The notes under the pieces are model-generated. The model did not search any database. It saw only the letters and a list, made by a program, of their open reading frames with translations, and was not told the origin of the DNA. Both the position numbers and the translations under genes were made by a program. A DNA stretch of 64,000 nucleotides from Pseudomonadota bacterium. GTDB taxonomy: Bacteria; Pseudomonadota; Gammaproteobacteria; Steroidobacterales; Steroidobacteraceae. Below are positions 1-6,543 of this stretch, piece by piece (position 1 is the stretch's first letter; each line of letters begins with the position of its first letter). The DNA is taken from contig JAJZUT010000002.1 in assembly GCA_021847105.1 (NCBI GenBank), forward strand, positions 1 to 64,000, in the 5' to 3' direction.

Positions 1-1482
1 ACCCATACGCTGACGGCGACATTCACCCCGGCGAGTGGCGGCAGTGCCTCACCGACGACCGTGACGACCACGATCACCGTGAACAAGGCCACCCCGACGA
101 TTACCTGGGCTACTCCTGCTGCGGTGCCCGAGGGGACTTCGTTGAGCAGCGCGCAGCTGGACGCGTCTGCCAGCGTGGCGGGGACCTTTACCTATTCACC
201 GCCAGCAGGCACGACCCTGAGCACGGCAGGAAATCAGACGCTCTCCGTAGCGTTCACGCCGAGCGATTCTGCCGATTATGTGTCCGCGCAGGATACCGTG
301 ACACTTGTCGTCAACGCGCCAGCAGCGGGAACAGCGACGCAACCCGAGGGTGTAGCCGTCGTCGGCGGACAACTCGTCGTCGCCGGCACCAGTACGCCGT
401 TCATCCCCAGGGGCTTTACCACCGACGGCGTGATCTATCCCACCCAGTACGCAAGCACACTGTGCGGCCAGCCCGATATCGCTCCCGGCTCCCAAGCCGC
501 CCAGTATCTCGAGGAGGCGCAGGCCGCTCTTACGGCGGCTCCGCTGCCGGGTCTCGCTTACAACGCATCCTTCCAGGCCATGGTGCAGGATTGGCGTCTT
601 AACAGTGTGCGCATGCAGGTCAGCCAGGGCGCACTGCAATACGAAGCTGAGAATGGGCTTTCCGCCTACACGGACATGGTCCGAAGCATTGTCGCGCAGG
701 CGCGTGCCGCCGGACTCATCGTCATCCTCTCCATGCAGGCCGAGCGCTATAGCTGCGCCCCATACCAGAACGGAAATCTGCAAAGACTCCCCGACGTCAA
801 CACCGAGCAGGCATGGGCCCAACTACTAAGCCCGACTCTGACCAACGACAAGGGCGTCATCCTTGAAATCTTCAACGAACCAGACCCAACCGTTAACTGC
901 AACGCCGGAACATATCAGCAGCCCGACTGGACAACATGGGCCACCGGCTGCGGAAGCGAGCCCGATCAGGGCATGCTCACCGTCGGCCAGTACGTGCGCT
1001 CGCTAGCGCCAAACAACGTATTACTCTTCGATGGCACAGGAATCGATTTCGCATTCGTCGGCTTCACGCCCCCCAGCGGAATGCCTTCCAACTCTGCCTA
1101 CACCTTCCATCCCTACGACTATGTCGTCAACAGCACCCTGGCCGACAGCAGCGCCGCGTGGGACACACGCTTCGGCAACTTCGCCACCAGCGGACACGCC
1201 GTCTTTGTCACCGAGTGGGATGAGGCATACTCCTGCCCAAGCGATCCCAGTCAAACCATAACCAACTACTTTATCCAGACCTATCTTCCCTCTCACTCCA
1301 TCGGCATGATGGGCTACGCATGGGACGCACCGGTCAGCTCCAGCGGCTACATGGTCAACAGCTACGACTATCCCGGCGACACCGCCAATTATCAGTTGGT
1401 CGATCCAAACACCTCCGGTTGCGCGGAAGACGGCGGCGCAGTCCTACAAAAGCAGTTCCAAGCAGAAGCCGCATCCAACTAA
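1..1482 (+). CDS. Secreted GH5-like glycoside hydrolase with Ig-like domain (5' truncated by window edge)
   Basis: The frame is open from base 1, so the N terminus (presumably with a signal peptide and further Ig-like repeats) lies outside the window; 493 residues are visible. Roughly the first 110 residues form a Thr/Ala/Ser-rich Ig-like beta-sandwich repeat ('VAGTFTYSPPAGTTL', 'LSVAFTPSDSADY'). After a short linker comes a TIM-barrel glycosidase of the cellulase/GH5 type. 'LEIFNEPDP' contains the predicted acid/base Glu (codon 877-879) and 'FVTEWDEA' the predicted nucleophile Glu (1213-1215). A beta-glucan or related plant polysaccharide is the likely substrate, but the exact specificity cannot be read. 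The gene lies outside the core chromosomal blocks, next to a transposase and recombinase debris, so it may be island cargo (inference). Domain class is fairly sure; substrate is not. Confidence 0.75.
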   Translation, partial: THTLTATFTPASGGSASPTTVTTTITVNKATPTITWATPAAVPEGTSLSSAQLDASASVAGTFTYSPPAGTTLSTAGNQTLSVAFTPSDSADYVSAQDTVTLVVNAPAAGTATQPEGVAVVGGQLVVAGTSTPFIPRGFTTDGVIYPTQYASTLCGQPDIAPGSQAAQYLEEAQAALTAAPLPGLAYNASFQAMVQDWRLNSVRMQVSQGALQYEAENGLSAYTDMVRSIVAQARAAGLIVILSMQAERYSCAPYQNGNLQRLPDVNTEQAWAQLLSPTLTNDKGVILEIFNEPDPTVNCNAGTYQQPDWTTWATGCGSEPDQGMLTVGQYVRSLAPNNVLLFDGTGIDFAFVGFTPPSGMPSNSAYTFHPYDYVVNSTLADSSAAWDTRFGNFATSGHAVFVTEWDEAYSCPSDPSQTITNYFIQTYLPSHSIGMMGYAWDAPVSSSGYMVNSYDYPGDTANYQLVDPNTSGCAEDGGAVLQKQFQAEAASN

Positions 1483-1531
1483 TCACAGGAAAACGTTGAT
1501 TCAGATGAAAACCCTCCCTCACATCGCCGCG

Positions 1532-1551
1532 TGGTATTTTTGCGGAGCACA
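1532..1551 (+). repeat. Left copy of 20-bp direct repeat flanking the transposase
   Basis: TGGTATTTTTGCGGAGCACA occurs here and again, identical and in the same orientation, at 2744-2763, directly after the transposase stop codon. A direct rather than inverted pair is unusual for insertion-sequence ends. The bases just left of this copy (1506-1531) weakly resemble the 3' end of the transposase gene just left of the other copy. Confidence 0.8.
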
Positions 1552-1552
1552 C

Positions 1553-1639
1553 CCATTGGGATCACACGACATGCGCCATCACCTGTACTCTGCAGTTATT
1601 CGACGCGGCGCTCGAGTAGTCAATCAAGGCGACTGTTGA
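1553..1639 (+). pseudogene. Possible fragment of a tyrosine recombinase (HxxR box)
   Basis: This short frame reads 'SHDMRHHLYSAVIRRGARV' and then stops at TGA 1637-1639. The pattern matches the 'HDLRHfyASaLIrhGesV' HxxR segment of phage-type tyrosine integrases, where the Arg is catalytic. No start, no following LGH motif and no catalytic Tyr are present, so it can only be debris. At under 30 residues the resemblance could be chance. It lies between the left direct repeat and the transposase start. Confidence 0.35.
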
Positions 1640-1663
1640 CCAGTCGTATTGCATGATTTTCTC

Positions 1664-2743
1664 ATGCGCACGGGAGGTGCCATCCTACTTGTTCTGATCA
1701 GTGACGCATTTGCGAAGCTGCGACTGGGCATGCGATCGACGGAATCGATCAAAGCCGAGAATCTCTTCCTCCGACGGCAACTGGGTCTGTATATCGAGCG
1801 GGGAGTGAAGCCGCGTCGAATCGATCTGGTCACCCGAGTCCGTTTGGTTCTACTGTCCAAACGCTTCGATTGGCGTGACGCGTTGGTCGTCGCTCAGCCG
1901 GAGACTCTTCTTCACTGGCACCGCAGCGCTTGGAGAATGCTGTGGCGTCTGAAGTCTCGACCAGGCCGTCCTGCCATTCCCGCTCAACTGCAAGGCCTGA
2001 TCCGGCGGATGGCTACGGTGAACCCGGTCTGGGGCGAGGAGCGCATCGCCAATGAGCTTTTGTTGAAGTTCGGCATCCAGGTCTCCCTGCGCACGGTGCG
2101 CAAGTACATGCCCCGGCGCCCACCGGGCCGACCGAGTGGAGATCTGCGCTGGTCGACCTTCCTGCGTCTTCACGCCCAGGGAATTCTCGGCTGTGATTTC
2201 TGCCTCGCCATCACGGCGAACTTTCGCATGCTCTACGTCTTCGTCGTCATCGAGCACGGGACCCGTCGGTTGGTTCACTGCAACGGCACCGCTCAGCCTA
2301 CCGCAGTCTGGACGCTGCAGCAGTTGCGCGAAGTCGCCCGCATCGATCACCGGTATCAGTTACTGCTCCACGACCGGGACAGTATCTTCTCCTCCGGGCT
2401 CGATGAATCAATTCAAGCGCTCGGGATCCGCGTACTGCGCTCCGCCGCGCACAGCCCGAAGATGAACGCTCTCTGCGAGCGAGTCATCAGCACAATACGC
2501 CGGGAGTGCCTGGACTGGGTGATTCCGGTTTCGGAGTCGCATCTGCGTTCCTTGCTCACATCCTGGATCCAGCACTACAACCGCGGACGACCCCATATGT
2601 CCTTGGGTCCGGGAATTCCAGATCCGCCGGCCATTACCTTCTCGAATTCCGCCTCGGGGCATCGCCGTGGTGAGAGCTATGCCGTCCGGGCAAATCCGGT
2701 TCTCGGCGGATTTCATCACGAATACTGCCTCGTCTCCGCCTGA
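1664..2743 (+). CDS. DDE transposase / integrase-core domain protein
   Basis: A 359-residue protein of the rve (retroviral integrase-core) transposase superfamily. Counting from a possible TTG start at 1649 (364 aa), the predicted triad is Asp183 in 'LGCDFCLA', Asp242 or Asp244 in 'LLHDRDSIF' and Glu277 in 'MNALCERVIS'. The typical C-terminal 'IRRECLDW' and 'HYNRGRPHMSLG' signatures follow. The N-terminal ~110 residues contain the helix-turn-helix-like DNA-binding part. The frame looks intact and full length, so the enzyme may be active. ATG 1664 was chosen over TTG 1649 because no ribosome-binding site favours the rarer codon. The stop codon abuts the right-hand direct repeat. Neighbouring recombinase fragments mark this as a rearranged accessory locus. 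Confidence 0.85.
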   Translation: MRTGGAILLVLISDAFAKLRLGMRSTESIKAENLFLRRQLGLYIERGVKPRRIDLVTRVRLVLLSKRFDWRDALVVAQPETLLHWHRSAWRMLWRLKSRPGRPAIPAQLQGLIRRMATVNPVWGEERIANELLLKFGIQVSLRTVRKYMPRRPPGRPSGDLRWSTFLRLHAQGILGCDFCLAITANFRMLYVFVVIEHGTRRLVHCNGTAQPTAVWTLQQLREVARIDHRYQLLLHDRDSIFSSGLDESIQALGIRVLRSAAHSPKMNALCERVISTIRRECLDWVIPVSESHLRSLLTSWIQHYNRGRPHMSLGPGIPDPPAITFSNSASGHRRGESYAVRANPVLGGFHHEYCLVSA

Positions 2744-2763
2744 TGGTATTTTTGCGGAGCACA
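2744..2763 (+). repeat. Right copy of 20-bp direct repeat flanking the transposase
   Basis: Identical to 1532-1551, starting at the base after the transposase stop codon (TGA 2741-2743). The integrase C-terminal fragment begins at its end. Confidence 0.8.
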
Positions 2764-2974
2764 GGCACACATCACGACGGACTACTCCGCGGCGGACATC
2801 CGCACGCTGATTGAGTTCTCGGCGAAAGTGTGTGATCTGGCGTCCCGCAAATCTCCCGCACTGTCGATCGTGCGGTCAGCGGGGCGCTCGCAAGTAACTG
2901 AAAATACTGGTGGAAAGGGAGGGACTCGAGCCCTCGACCCCGGCATTATGAGCTTGCTGCTTCGCTCGAGATAG
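2762..2974 (+). pseudogene. C-terminal remnant of a tyrosine-type integrase, reading into the tRNA att repeat
   Basis: Seventy codons in one frame, with no start. They read 'HITTDYSAADIRTLIEFSAK' and 'SRKSPALSIVR', then run through the att repeat to TAG 2972-2974. The segment resembles the tail of phage/island tyrosine recombinases ('MTxHYSxAEIxxLIxAAxxV...RKSPAL'), in which the Tyr of the DYS/HYS box is the nucleophile. Everything upstream is missing, replaced by the transposase and its right direct repeat. An integrase gene ending at an att copy in tRNA sequence is the normal layout for islands. It implies that another island once extended leftwards from the 2908 repeat. Family assignment is from memory of the motif, so moderate confidence. 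Confidence 0.55.
2908..2952 (-). repeat. att copy 1: 3' 45 bp of tRNA-Met
   Basis: Repeats 5255-5299 of the intact tRNA-Met gene (CCA end through the anticodon loop) with one mismatch (CTCGAG here against CTCGAA). Identity stops after the 'ATGAG' of the anticodon arm, and the sequence beyond is island-specific, so this is an attachment-site duplicate rather than a decaying tRNA gene. Confidence 0.85.
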
Positions 2975-3066
2975 GCTTTACATTCAACAGCTTGCCAAGG
3001 GACGCCCCGTTGCGATTGGCACGACGAAGCACAACTGAGCACGACCGATTCCCGCAAAATTCCCGC
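2953..3066. repeat. Island arm 1 with phased short direct repeats
   Basis: Nearly identical to 3890-4002 (a handful of substitutions and one 1-nt indel). It contains two sets of short tandem direct repeats at helical spacing: AGCACAAC/AGCACGAC at 3028-3035 and 3038-3045 (10 bp apart), then ATTCCCGC at 3048-3055 and 3059-3066 (11 bp apart). Position beside an att core and phasing suggest arm-type binding sites for an integrase or excisionase (inference). Confidence 0.7.
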
Positions 3067-3118
3067 GCAGCAACTTTTGGGTCCGGGCTTGGTGCCGAAA
3101 AGTCGCCCGCAGATCCTC

Positions 3119-3147
3119 TTGACGAATCGTATCCACTCGGATACAGT
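3119..3147 (+). promoter_or_regulatory. Promoter of the toxin-antitoxin pair with operator-like palindrome
   Basis: TTGACG (3119-3124), a 17-nt spacer and TACAGT (3142-3147) form a plausible sigma-70 promoter. A perfect inverted repeat, GTATCC-ACTC-GGATAC (3129-3144), fills the spacer and touches the -10 element. This is the expected place for autorepression by the antitoxin. The start site would fall at about 3154, making the toxin message nearly leaderless. Confidence 0.55.
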
Positions 3148-3153
3148 TCCGCA

Positions 3154-3447
3154 GTGCGGTACCTTGTGAAGCAGACCGTAGGATTCTCAGCTTGGCACAC
3201 GGGCGTGCGAGACCTGCGCGCCAAAGTCGCGATTGCCCGCAGAATCGAGCAAGCCGAGAACGGCAACCTGGGCAAGGCTCGCTCGGTTGGCAGCGGTGTT
3301 TCCGAGATGAAGATCGATCTCGGGCCAGGTTACCGAGTCTACTTTACCGTTCGCGGCCGAGAAGTCATTGTCCTCCTCGCCGGTGGAGACAAATCGTCCC
3401 AATCGGCAGATATCCGACGAGCCCATGCGCTCGCCAAACAGGTTTGA
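3154..3447 (+). CDS. HigB/RelE-like addiction-module killer protein
   Basis: A 97-residue toxin of the 'addiction module killer protein' group in the RelE/ParE/HigB fold. The conserved run 'GVRDLRAKVAIARRIEQAE', 'GNLGKARSVGSGVSEMKID' and 'GPGYRVYFTVRG' is followed by 'LLAGGDKSSQ' and a basic C terminus. Members of the RelE side cleave mRNA at the ribosome, but activity here is not demonstrated. GTG 3154 was chosen because the protein then begins where relatives begin; a longer reading from 2992 would translate att-arm sequence. The antitoxin starts 3 nt after the stop, so the order is toxin first, as in higBA. Both sit inside an att-bounded module, where such pairs typically stabilise the island. 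Confidence 0.8.
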   Translation: MRYLVKQTVGFSAWHTGVRDLRAKVAIARRIEQAENGNLGKARSVGSGVSEMKIDLGPGYRVYFTVRGREVIVLLAGGDKSSQSADIRRAHALAKQV

Positions 3448-3450
3448 TTT

Positions 3451-3753
3451 ATGCGCAAACATGCATCAAAACACGAGAAGCTGATCCCGTTCGACATTGC
3501 GACGATTCTCGACAGCGACGAGGCCATTGCCGAATACCTTTCTCAGGTGATCGAAGACGGTGACAGCCAGGAGTTCATCCGCGCCCTCGGCAATATCGCA
3601 AAAGCCCGAGGCATGACGGAAATTGCGGAGAAAAGTGGGCTAGGCCGGGAAAGTCTCTATAAAGCATTGCGGCCTGATGCTTCTCCCCGATTCGACACCA
3701 TCCGCCGAGTTTGTTTGGCGCTTGGGGTAAAGCTGCGCGCTGAGGCAGTCTGA
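3451..3753 (+). CDS. HigA-like antitoxin, addiction-module antidote with helix-turn-helix
   Basis: A 100-residue partner of the preceding toxin. The N-terminal part, 'IPFDIATILDSDEAIAEYLS', is the standard opening of this antidote family. Residues ~50-95 form a Cro/CI-type helix-turn-helix ('MTEIAEKSGLGRESLYKAL', then 'FDTIRRVCLALGVKL'). It should bind the toxin and repress the shared promoter, probably through the palindrome at 3129-3144. Three nucleotides separate it from the toxin stop, consistent with translational coupling. The gene looks intact. Confidence 0.85.
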   Translation: MRKHASKHEKLIPFDIATILDSDEAIAEYLSQVIEDGDSQEFIRALGNIAKARGMTEIAEKSGLGRESLYKALRPDASPRFDTIRRVCLALGVKLRAEAV

Positions 3754-3844
3754 CTTCAAAGGTGCATGAAGCGGATTGCTTGTGGACTTCCGCAGTGCTC
3801 TGGCCATCGGTGTGACCAGGGACCACTCACAAACCAAAGGATAG

Positions 3845-3889
3845 TGGTGGAAAGGGAGGGACTCGAACCCTCGACCCCGGCATTATGAG
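3845..3889 (-). repeat. att copy 2: 3' 45 bp of tRNA-Met
   Basis: Identical over 45 bp to 5255-5299 of the intact tRNA gene, in the same orientation. The flank beyond the anticodon loop switches to island arm sequence. It is the boundary between the two stacked modules. Confidence 0.9.
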
Positions 3890-4002
3890 CTTGCTGCTCC
3901 GCTCCAGATAGGCTTTACATTCAACAGCTTGCCAAGGGGCGCCCGTTGCGATTGGCACGACGAAGCACAACCGAGCACAACTGATTCCCGCAGAATTCCC
4001 GC
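3890..4002. repeat. Island arm 2 with phased short direct repeats
   Basis: Counterpart of 2953-3066. AGCACAAC occurs at 3964-3971 and 3974-3981, ATTCCCGC at 3984-3991 and 3995-4002. Conservation of both pairs and their 10- and 11-bp periods in the two arms, while some bases between them differ, argues that the short repeats are functional. Confidence 0.7.
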
Positions 4003-4017
4003 ATCGCTCCCAAGACG

Positions 4018-4049
4018 GATGCGGAGAATATCGCCCTATTCTCCGCATC
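4018..4049. promoter_or_regulatory. Perfect 13-bp inverted repeat upstream of fic
   Basis: GATGCGGAGAATA (4018-4030), a 6-nt spacer, and TATTCTCCGCATC (4037-4049). The same GCGGAGAATA half-site recurs in the promoter-overlapping palindrome at 4075-4101, so this is probably an upstream operator for the same regulator. Confidence 0.6.
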
Positions 4050-4066
4050 TTATACGGATTTAAGGC

Positions 4067-4101
4067 TTGTCGTCGCGGAGAATAGGCCGCATAATCTCCG
4101 C
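4067..4101 (+). promoter_or_regulatory. fic promoter with overlapping GCGGAGAATA palindrome
   Basis: TTGTCG (4067-4072), a 17-nt spacer and CATAAT (4090-4095) make a good sigma-70 candidate about 25 nt before the fic start. GCGGAGAATA (4075-4084) and its near-perfect inverse TAATCTCCGC (4092-4101) span the spacer and the -10 element. A protein bound here would block RNA polymerase. The Fic protein has a winged-helix-like C terminus and is the obvious candidate. Confidence 0.55.
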
Positions 4102-4119
4102 GCATGATGCGGAAATAAG

Positions 4120-5223
4120 ATGTATATCTGGGAGCAGAAGAGCTGGCCGAACCTGAGCTGGGACAGCGGACGCCTCGCAGTCCCACTCGCACGGGTATCG
4201 CGCGAGCAAGGTCGCCTGGTCGGCAGGATGGAAAGCCTCGGCTTCGATCTACGCCGCGAGGCGCAGCTGAACACCCTGACCGAGGATGTGGTCCGCTCAA
4301 GCGAGATCGAAGGCGAGAAACTCGATATAGACCAAGTCAGATCCTCGATCGCGCGGCGGCTCGGCATGGACATTGGCGGGCTGGCGCCGGCCGATCGAGA
4401 TGTCGAGGGTGTCGTCGACATGATGCTCGATGCCACTACCAATTACGCCCAGCCCCTGACCGCGGAGCGGCTGTTCGATTGGCACTCCGCCCTCTTCCCC
4501 ACCGGCCGCAGCGGCATGCACAAAATCGCCGTCGGCAAGTGGCGAGATGATAGCAATGGGCCGATGCAGGTTGTCTCCGGTCCGATGGGCCGGCAAAAGG
4601 TGCATTACGAGGCACCGCCCGCCCGGCGCGTCCCAAACGAGATGAAACAATTCTTAAGATGGTTCGGAGAACCTGGCGACGCAGACCCGCTCCTCACCGC
4701 GGGACTTGCACATCTTTGGTTTGTCACCATCCATCCCTTCGATGATGGCAACGGGCGCATCGCCCGCGCGATCGCCGACATGGCGCTCGTCCGCACCGAA
4801 GGGAGCGGACAGCGCTTCTACAGTATGTCAGCGCAAATCCGCCGAGAGCGGACCGACTACTACACGACGCTCGAGCGTGCGCAGCAAGGTGCGCTCGACA
4901 TTACGCCGTGGCAGGACTGGTTTCTATCCTGCCTGGATCGCGCGATCGAGAATTCACAAGATACGCTGCGCGCCGTCTTGCGAAAGGCACAATTCTGGGA
5001 GCGCTATGGGCAGCAGTCGCTGAACGCGCGGCAAATCAAGGTGCTGAACAGGCTGCTTGATGGCTTCGAGGGGAAGCTCACGACTTCGAAATGGGCGAAG
5101 CTCGTCAAATGTTCACAGGACACCGCATATCGCGACATCCTTGATCTCGTGGAGCGCGGCGCACTGCGCAAAGAGACCGCCGGGGGCCGAAGCACCAGCT
5201 ACTCGCTCGCAACGGAGAAATAG
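4120..5223 (+). CDS. Fic-family protein (predicted AMP-transferase) with own inhibitory motif and C-terminal HTH
   Basis: A 367-residue Fic protein. The N-terminal region (about 1-110) resembles the DUF4172/Fic_N type and carries 'SSEIEGE', the (S/T)xxxE(G/N) inhibitory helix whose Glu blocks ATP gamma-phosphate binding in class II Fic proteins. The catalytic loop is complete: 'HPFDDGNGR' has the His that activates the target hydroxyl and the Asn/Gly/Arg that hold ATP. The last ~65 residues ('TTSKWAKLVKCSQDTAYRDI', 'LVERGALRKE') look like a winged helix-turn-helix. Fic enzymes usually transfer AMP to a Ser/Thr/Tyr hydroxyl; the target is unknown. It is the only cargo of module B, preceded by two matching palindromes that suggest autoregulation. 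ATG 4120 fits the family start 'MYIWE'. Confidence 0.88.
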   Translation: MYIWEQKSWPNLSWDSGRLAVPLARVSREQGRLVGRMESLGFDLRREAQLNTLTEDVVRSSEIEGEKLDIDQVRSSIARRLGMDIGGLAPADRDVEGVVDMMLDATTNYAQPLTAERLFDWHSALFPTGRSGMHKIAVGKWRDDSNGPMQVVSGPMGRQKVHYEAPPARRVPNEMKQFLRWFGEPGDADPLLTAGLAHLWFVTIHPFDDGNGRIARAIADMALVRTEGSGQRFYSMSAQIRRERTDYYTTLERAQQGALDITPWQDWFLSCLDRAIENSQDTLRAVLRKAQFWERYGQQSLNARQIKVLNRLLDGFEGKLTTSKWAKLVKCSQDTAYRDILDLVERGALRKETAGGRSTSYSLATEK

Positions 5224-5254
5224 CGAATTAGCGCCGGTACGGCCCCTGGATCTT

Positions 5255-5331
5255 TGGTGGAAAGGGAGGGACTCGAACCCTCGACCCCGGCATTATGAGT
5301 GCCGTGCTCTAACCAGCTGAGCTACCTTTCC
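5255..5331 (-). tRNA. tRNA-Met (anticodon CAT), elongator type, integration hotspot
   Basis: A 77-nt cloverleaf on the minus strand. The 5' acceptor strand GGAAAGG pairs with CCTTTCC, followed by discriminator A and an encoded CCA. The D-loop is GCTCAGCTGGTTAGAGC, the anticodon loop CTCATAA, and the T-arm contains GGTTCGAGTCC. CAT can also be tRNA-Ile2 (lysidine) or initiator. The 'GCACTCATAATGC' stem and GGGGTC variable region look like elongator Met; an initiator would carry a different anticodon stem. Its 3' 45 bp are duplicated at 3845 and 2908, so it is the attachment site of the stacked modules. It lies downstream of ychF. Confidence 0.93.
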
Positions 5332-5422
5332 ACGGGTTCCATGCAACCGGCCGGAGCACCGCTGCAACCGTCTCGCCGGAGGGGGGCGCATTGTCGGTGG
5401 GGGATGGCGGAAGTGTCAACCG

Positions 5423-6517
5423 CTAGACGTTGAACCGGAAGTGGACCACATCCCCTTCCTGCATCACATATTCCTTGCCTTCTAGGCGCAGTTTACCTGC
5501 CTCCCTGGCTCCGGCCTCTCCTCGGCAAGCGAGGTAATCACCGTACCCGATGACCTCGGCACGTATAAATCCCCGCTCAAAGTCCGTGTGGATGACCCCT
5601 GCGGCCTGCGGCGCAGTCGCTCCGACCGGTACCGTCCAGGCTCGCACCTCCTTCTCTCCCGCCGTGAAGTAGGTCTGCAATCCGAGCAACCGATAGCCCG
5701 CCCGGATCACCCGATCGAGTCCCGGCTCCTGCAAACCAAGCTCCGCCAGGAATCCCGCCCGGTCGGCCGGTTCGAGCTGGGCAATCTCCGCTTCGATGGC
5801 CGCACATACCGCCACCGTGACCGCCCCCTCGGCCGCCGCACGCCGTTCCACCGCGGCAAGCAGCGGATTGTCGCTGAAACCGCCTTCAACGACGTTTGCA
5901 ACGTACATTACCGGCTTGGCAGTCAACAGCTGCAATTCACGCAAATCCTTCGCCTCTTCCACCGAGAGCGTCATTGCGCGCACTGGCTTGACCTGGTCAA
6001 GATGTGCTTTAACCCGCTCAAGCAGCGCCTTTTTGCGCAGAGCTTCTTTGTCGCCGCTTTTGGCAGCTTTGCCAGCCCGTTCGAGACCCTTTTCAACCGT
6101 TGCAAGATCGGCAAGGGCAAGCTCGGTGTCGATCACCTCTATATCACTGAGCGGATCGACCTTGCCAGCAACGTGCACGATATCCGAACTCTCGAAGCAG
6201 CGCACAACGTGCGCAATCGCATCGACCTCACGGATATGCGCAAGAAACTGGTTGCCCAGCCCTTCCCCCTTGGAGGCGCCTGCCACCAGCCCCGCGATAT
6301 CCACGAATTCCACGGTAGCCGGCACGATACGCTCGGGATGGACAATCTCGGACAACGCTTCGAGGCGCGCGTCCGGCACCGGAACCATACCGACATTCGG
6401 ATCAATGGTGCAGAACGGATAATTAGCCGCCGCCGCGTTCTGCGCCTGGGTGAGCGCATTGAACAGCGTCGACTTACCGACGTTCGGCAATCCTACGATG
6501 CCGCAGCGGATAGCCAT
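5423..6517 (-). CDS. ychF: Redox-regulated ATPase YchF (Obg family)
   Basis: A 364-residue P-loop protein, the usual YchF length. '[14 protein letters not shown]' is the Walker A/G1 box, followed by the switch region '[20 protein letters not shown]'. The base-recognition position reads 'NVVE' instead of NKxD, as in YchF proteins that prefer ATP to GTP. The C-terminal TGS-like domain includes '[12 protein letters not shown]'. YchF binds ribosomes and tempers the oxidative stress response in E. coli. ATG 6517 has an AGGAG ribosome-binding site 9 nt upstream; an upstream in-frame extension has no conserved residues. It closes the prs-rplY-pth-ychF series, 26 nt after pth. Confidence 0.95.
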   Translation of the reverse strand: MAIRCGIVGLPNVGKSTLFNALTQAQNAAAANYPFCTIDPNVGMVPVPDARLEALSEIVHPERIVPATVEFVDIAGLVAGASKGEGLGNQFLAHIREVDAIAHVVRCFESSDIVHVAGKVDPLSDIEVIDTELALADLATVEKGLERAGKAAKSGDKEALRKKALLERVKAHLDQVKPVRAMTLSVEEAKDLRELQLLTAKPVMYVANVVEGGFSDNPLLAAVERRAAAEGAVTVAVCAAIEAEIAQLEPADRAGFLAELGLQEPGLDRVIRAGYRLLGLQTYFTAGEKEVRAWTVPVGATAPQAAGVIHTDFERGFIRAEVIGYGDYLACRGEAGAREAGKLRLEGKEYVMQEGDVVHFRFNV

Positions 6518-6543
6518 GCCTGAAACTCCTGAGGTAGCGCGGA

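Larger units (their letters stand above)
1532..2763 (+). mobile_element. Putative insertion element with DDE transposase, bounded by direct repeats
   Basis: About 1.23 kb from one 20-bp direct repeat to the other, with one integrase-core transposase filling most of it. No terminal inverted repeats are visible at these boundaries. True element ends therefore remain uncertain: the left repeat could be the 3' end of a second, deleted copy, and the interval 1552-1648 carries what looks like a fragment of a tyrosine recombinase rather than element sequence. Confidence 0.5.
2908..3844 (+). mobile_element. att-bounded module A (937 bp) carrying a toxin-antitoxin pair
   Basis: Runs from the 2908 att repeat to the 3845 att repeat. 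Contents in order: att core, a 114-bp arm shared with module B, a promoter with an overlapping palindrome, a HigB-like toxin, a HigA-like antitoxin, and ~90 bp in which I see nothing further. It carries no integrase. It looks like the remnant, or the minimal form, of an element inserted at the tRNA-Met 3' end. Confidence 0.65.
3845..5254 (+). mobile_element. att-bounded module B (1410 bp) carrying a Fic gene
   Basis: Lies between the 3845 att repeat and the intact tRNA-Met 3' end at 5255. Contents: att core, the shared arm (3890-4002), two palindromic operators, a promoter, and one Fic-family gene ending 32 bp before the tRNA. No integrase is present. It is the tRNA-proximal and therefore probably the most recent of the stacked insertions (inference). 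Confidence 0.65.

Noticed and set aside
1355..1552. Minus-strand frame starting 'MCSAKIP', echoed by another at 2408-2770
   Set aside because: Both simply read the same 20-bp direct repeat backwards. The shared start reflects the repeat, not homologous proteins.
2908..2952. A second tRNA-Met gene
   Set aside because: Only the 3' part through the anticodon loop matches. The D-arm and 5' acceptor strand are absent, so no tRNA can fold. The same holds for 3845-3889.
2992..3153. Long N-terminal extension of the HigB-like toxin
   Set aside because: The extension would translate the att arm and the promoter with its palindrome, and family members start where GTG 3154 places the start.
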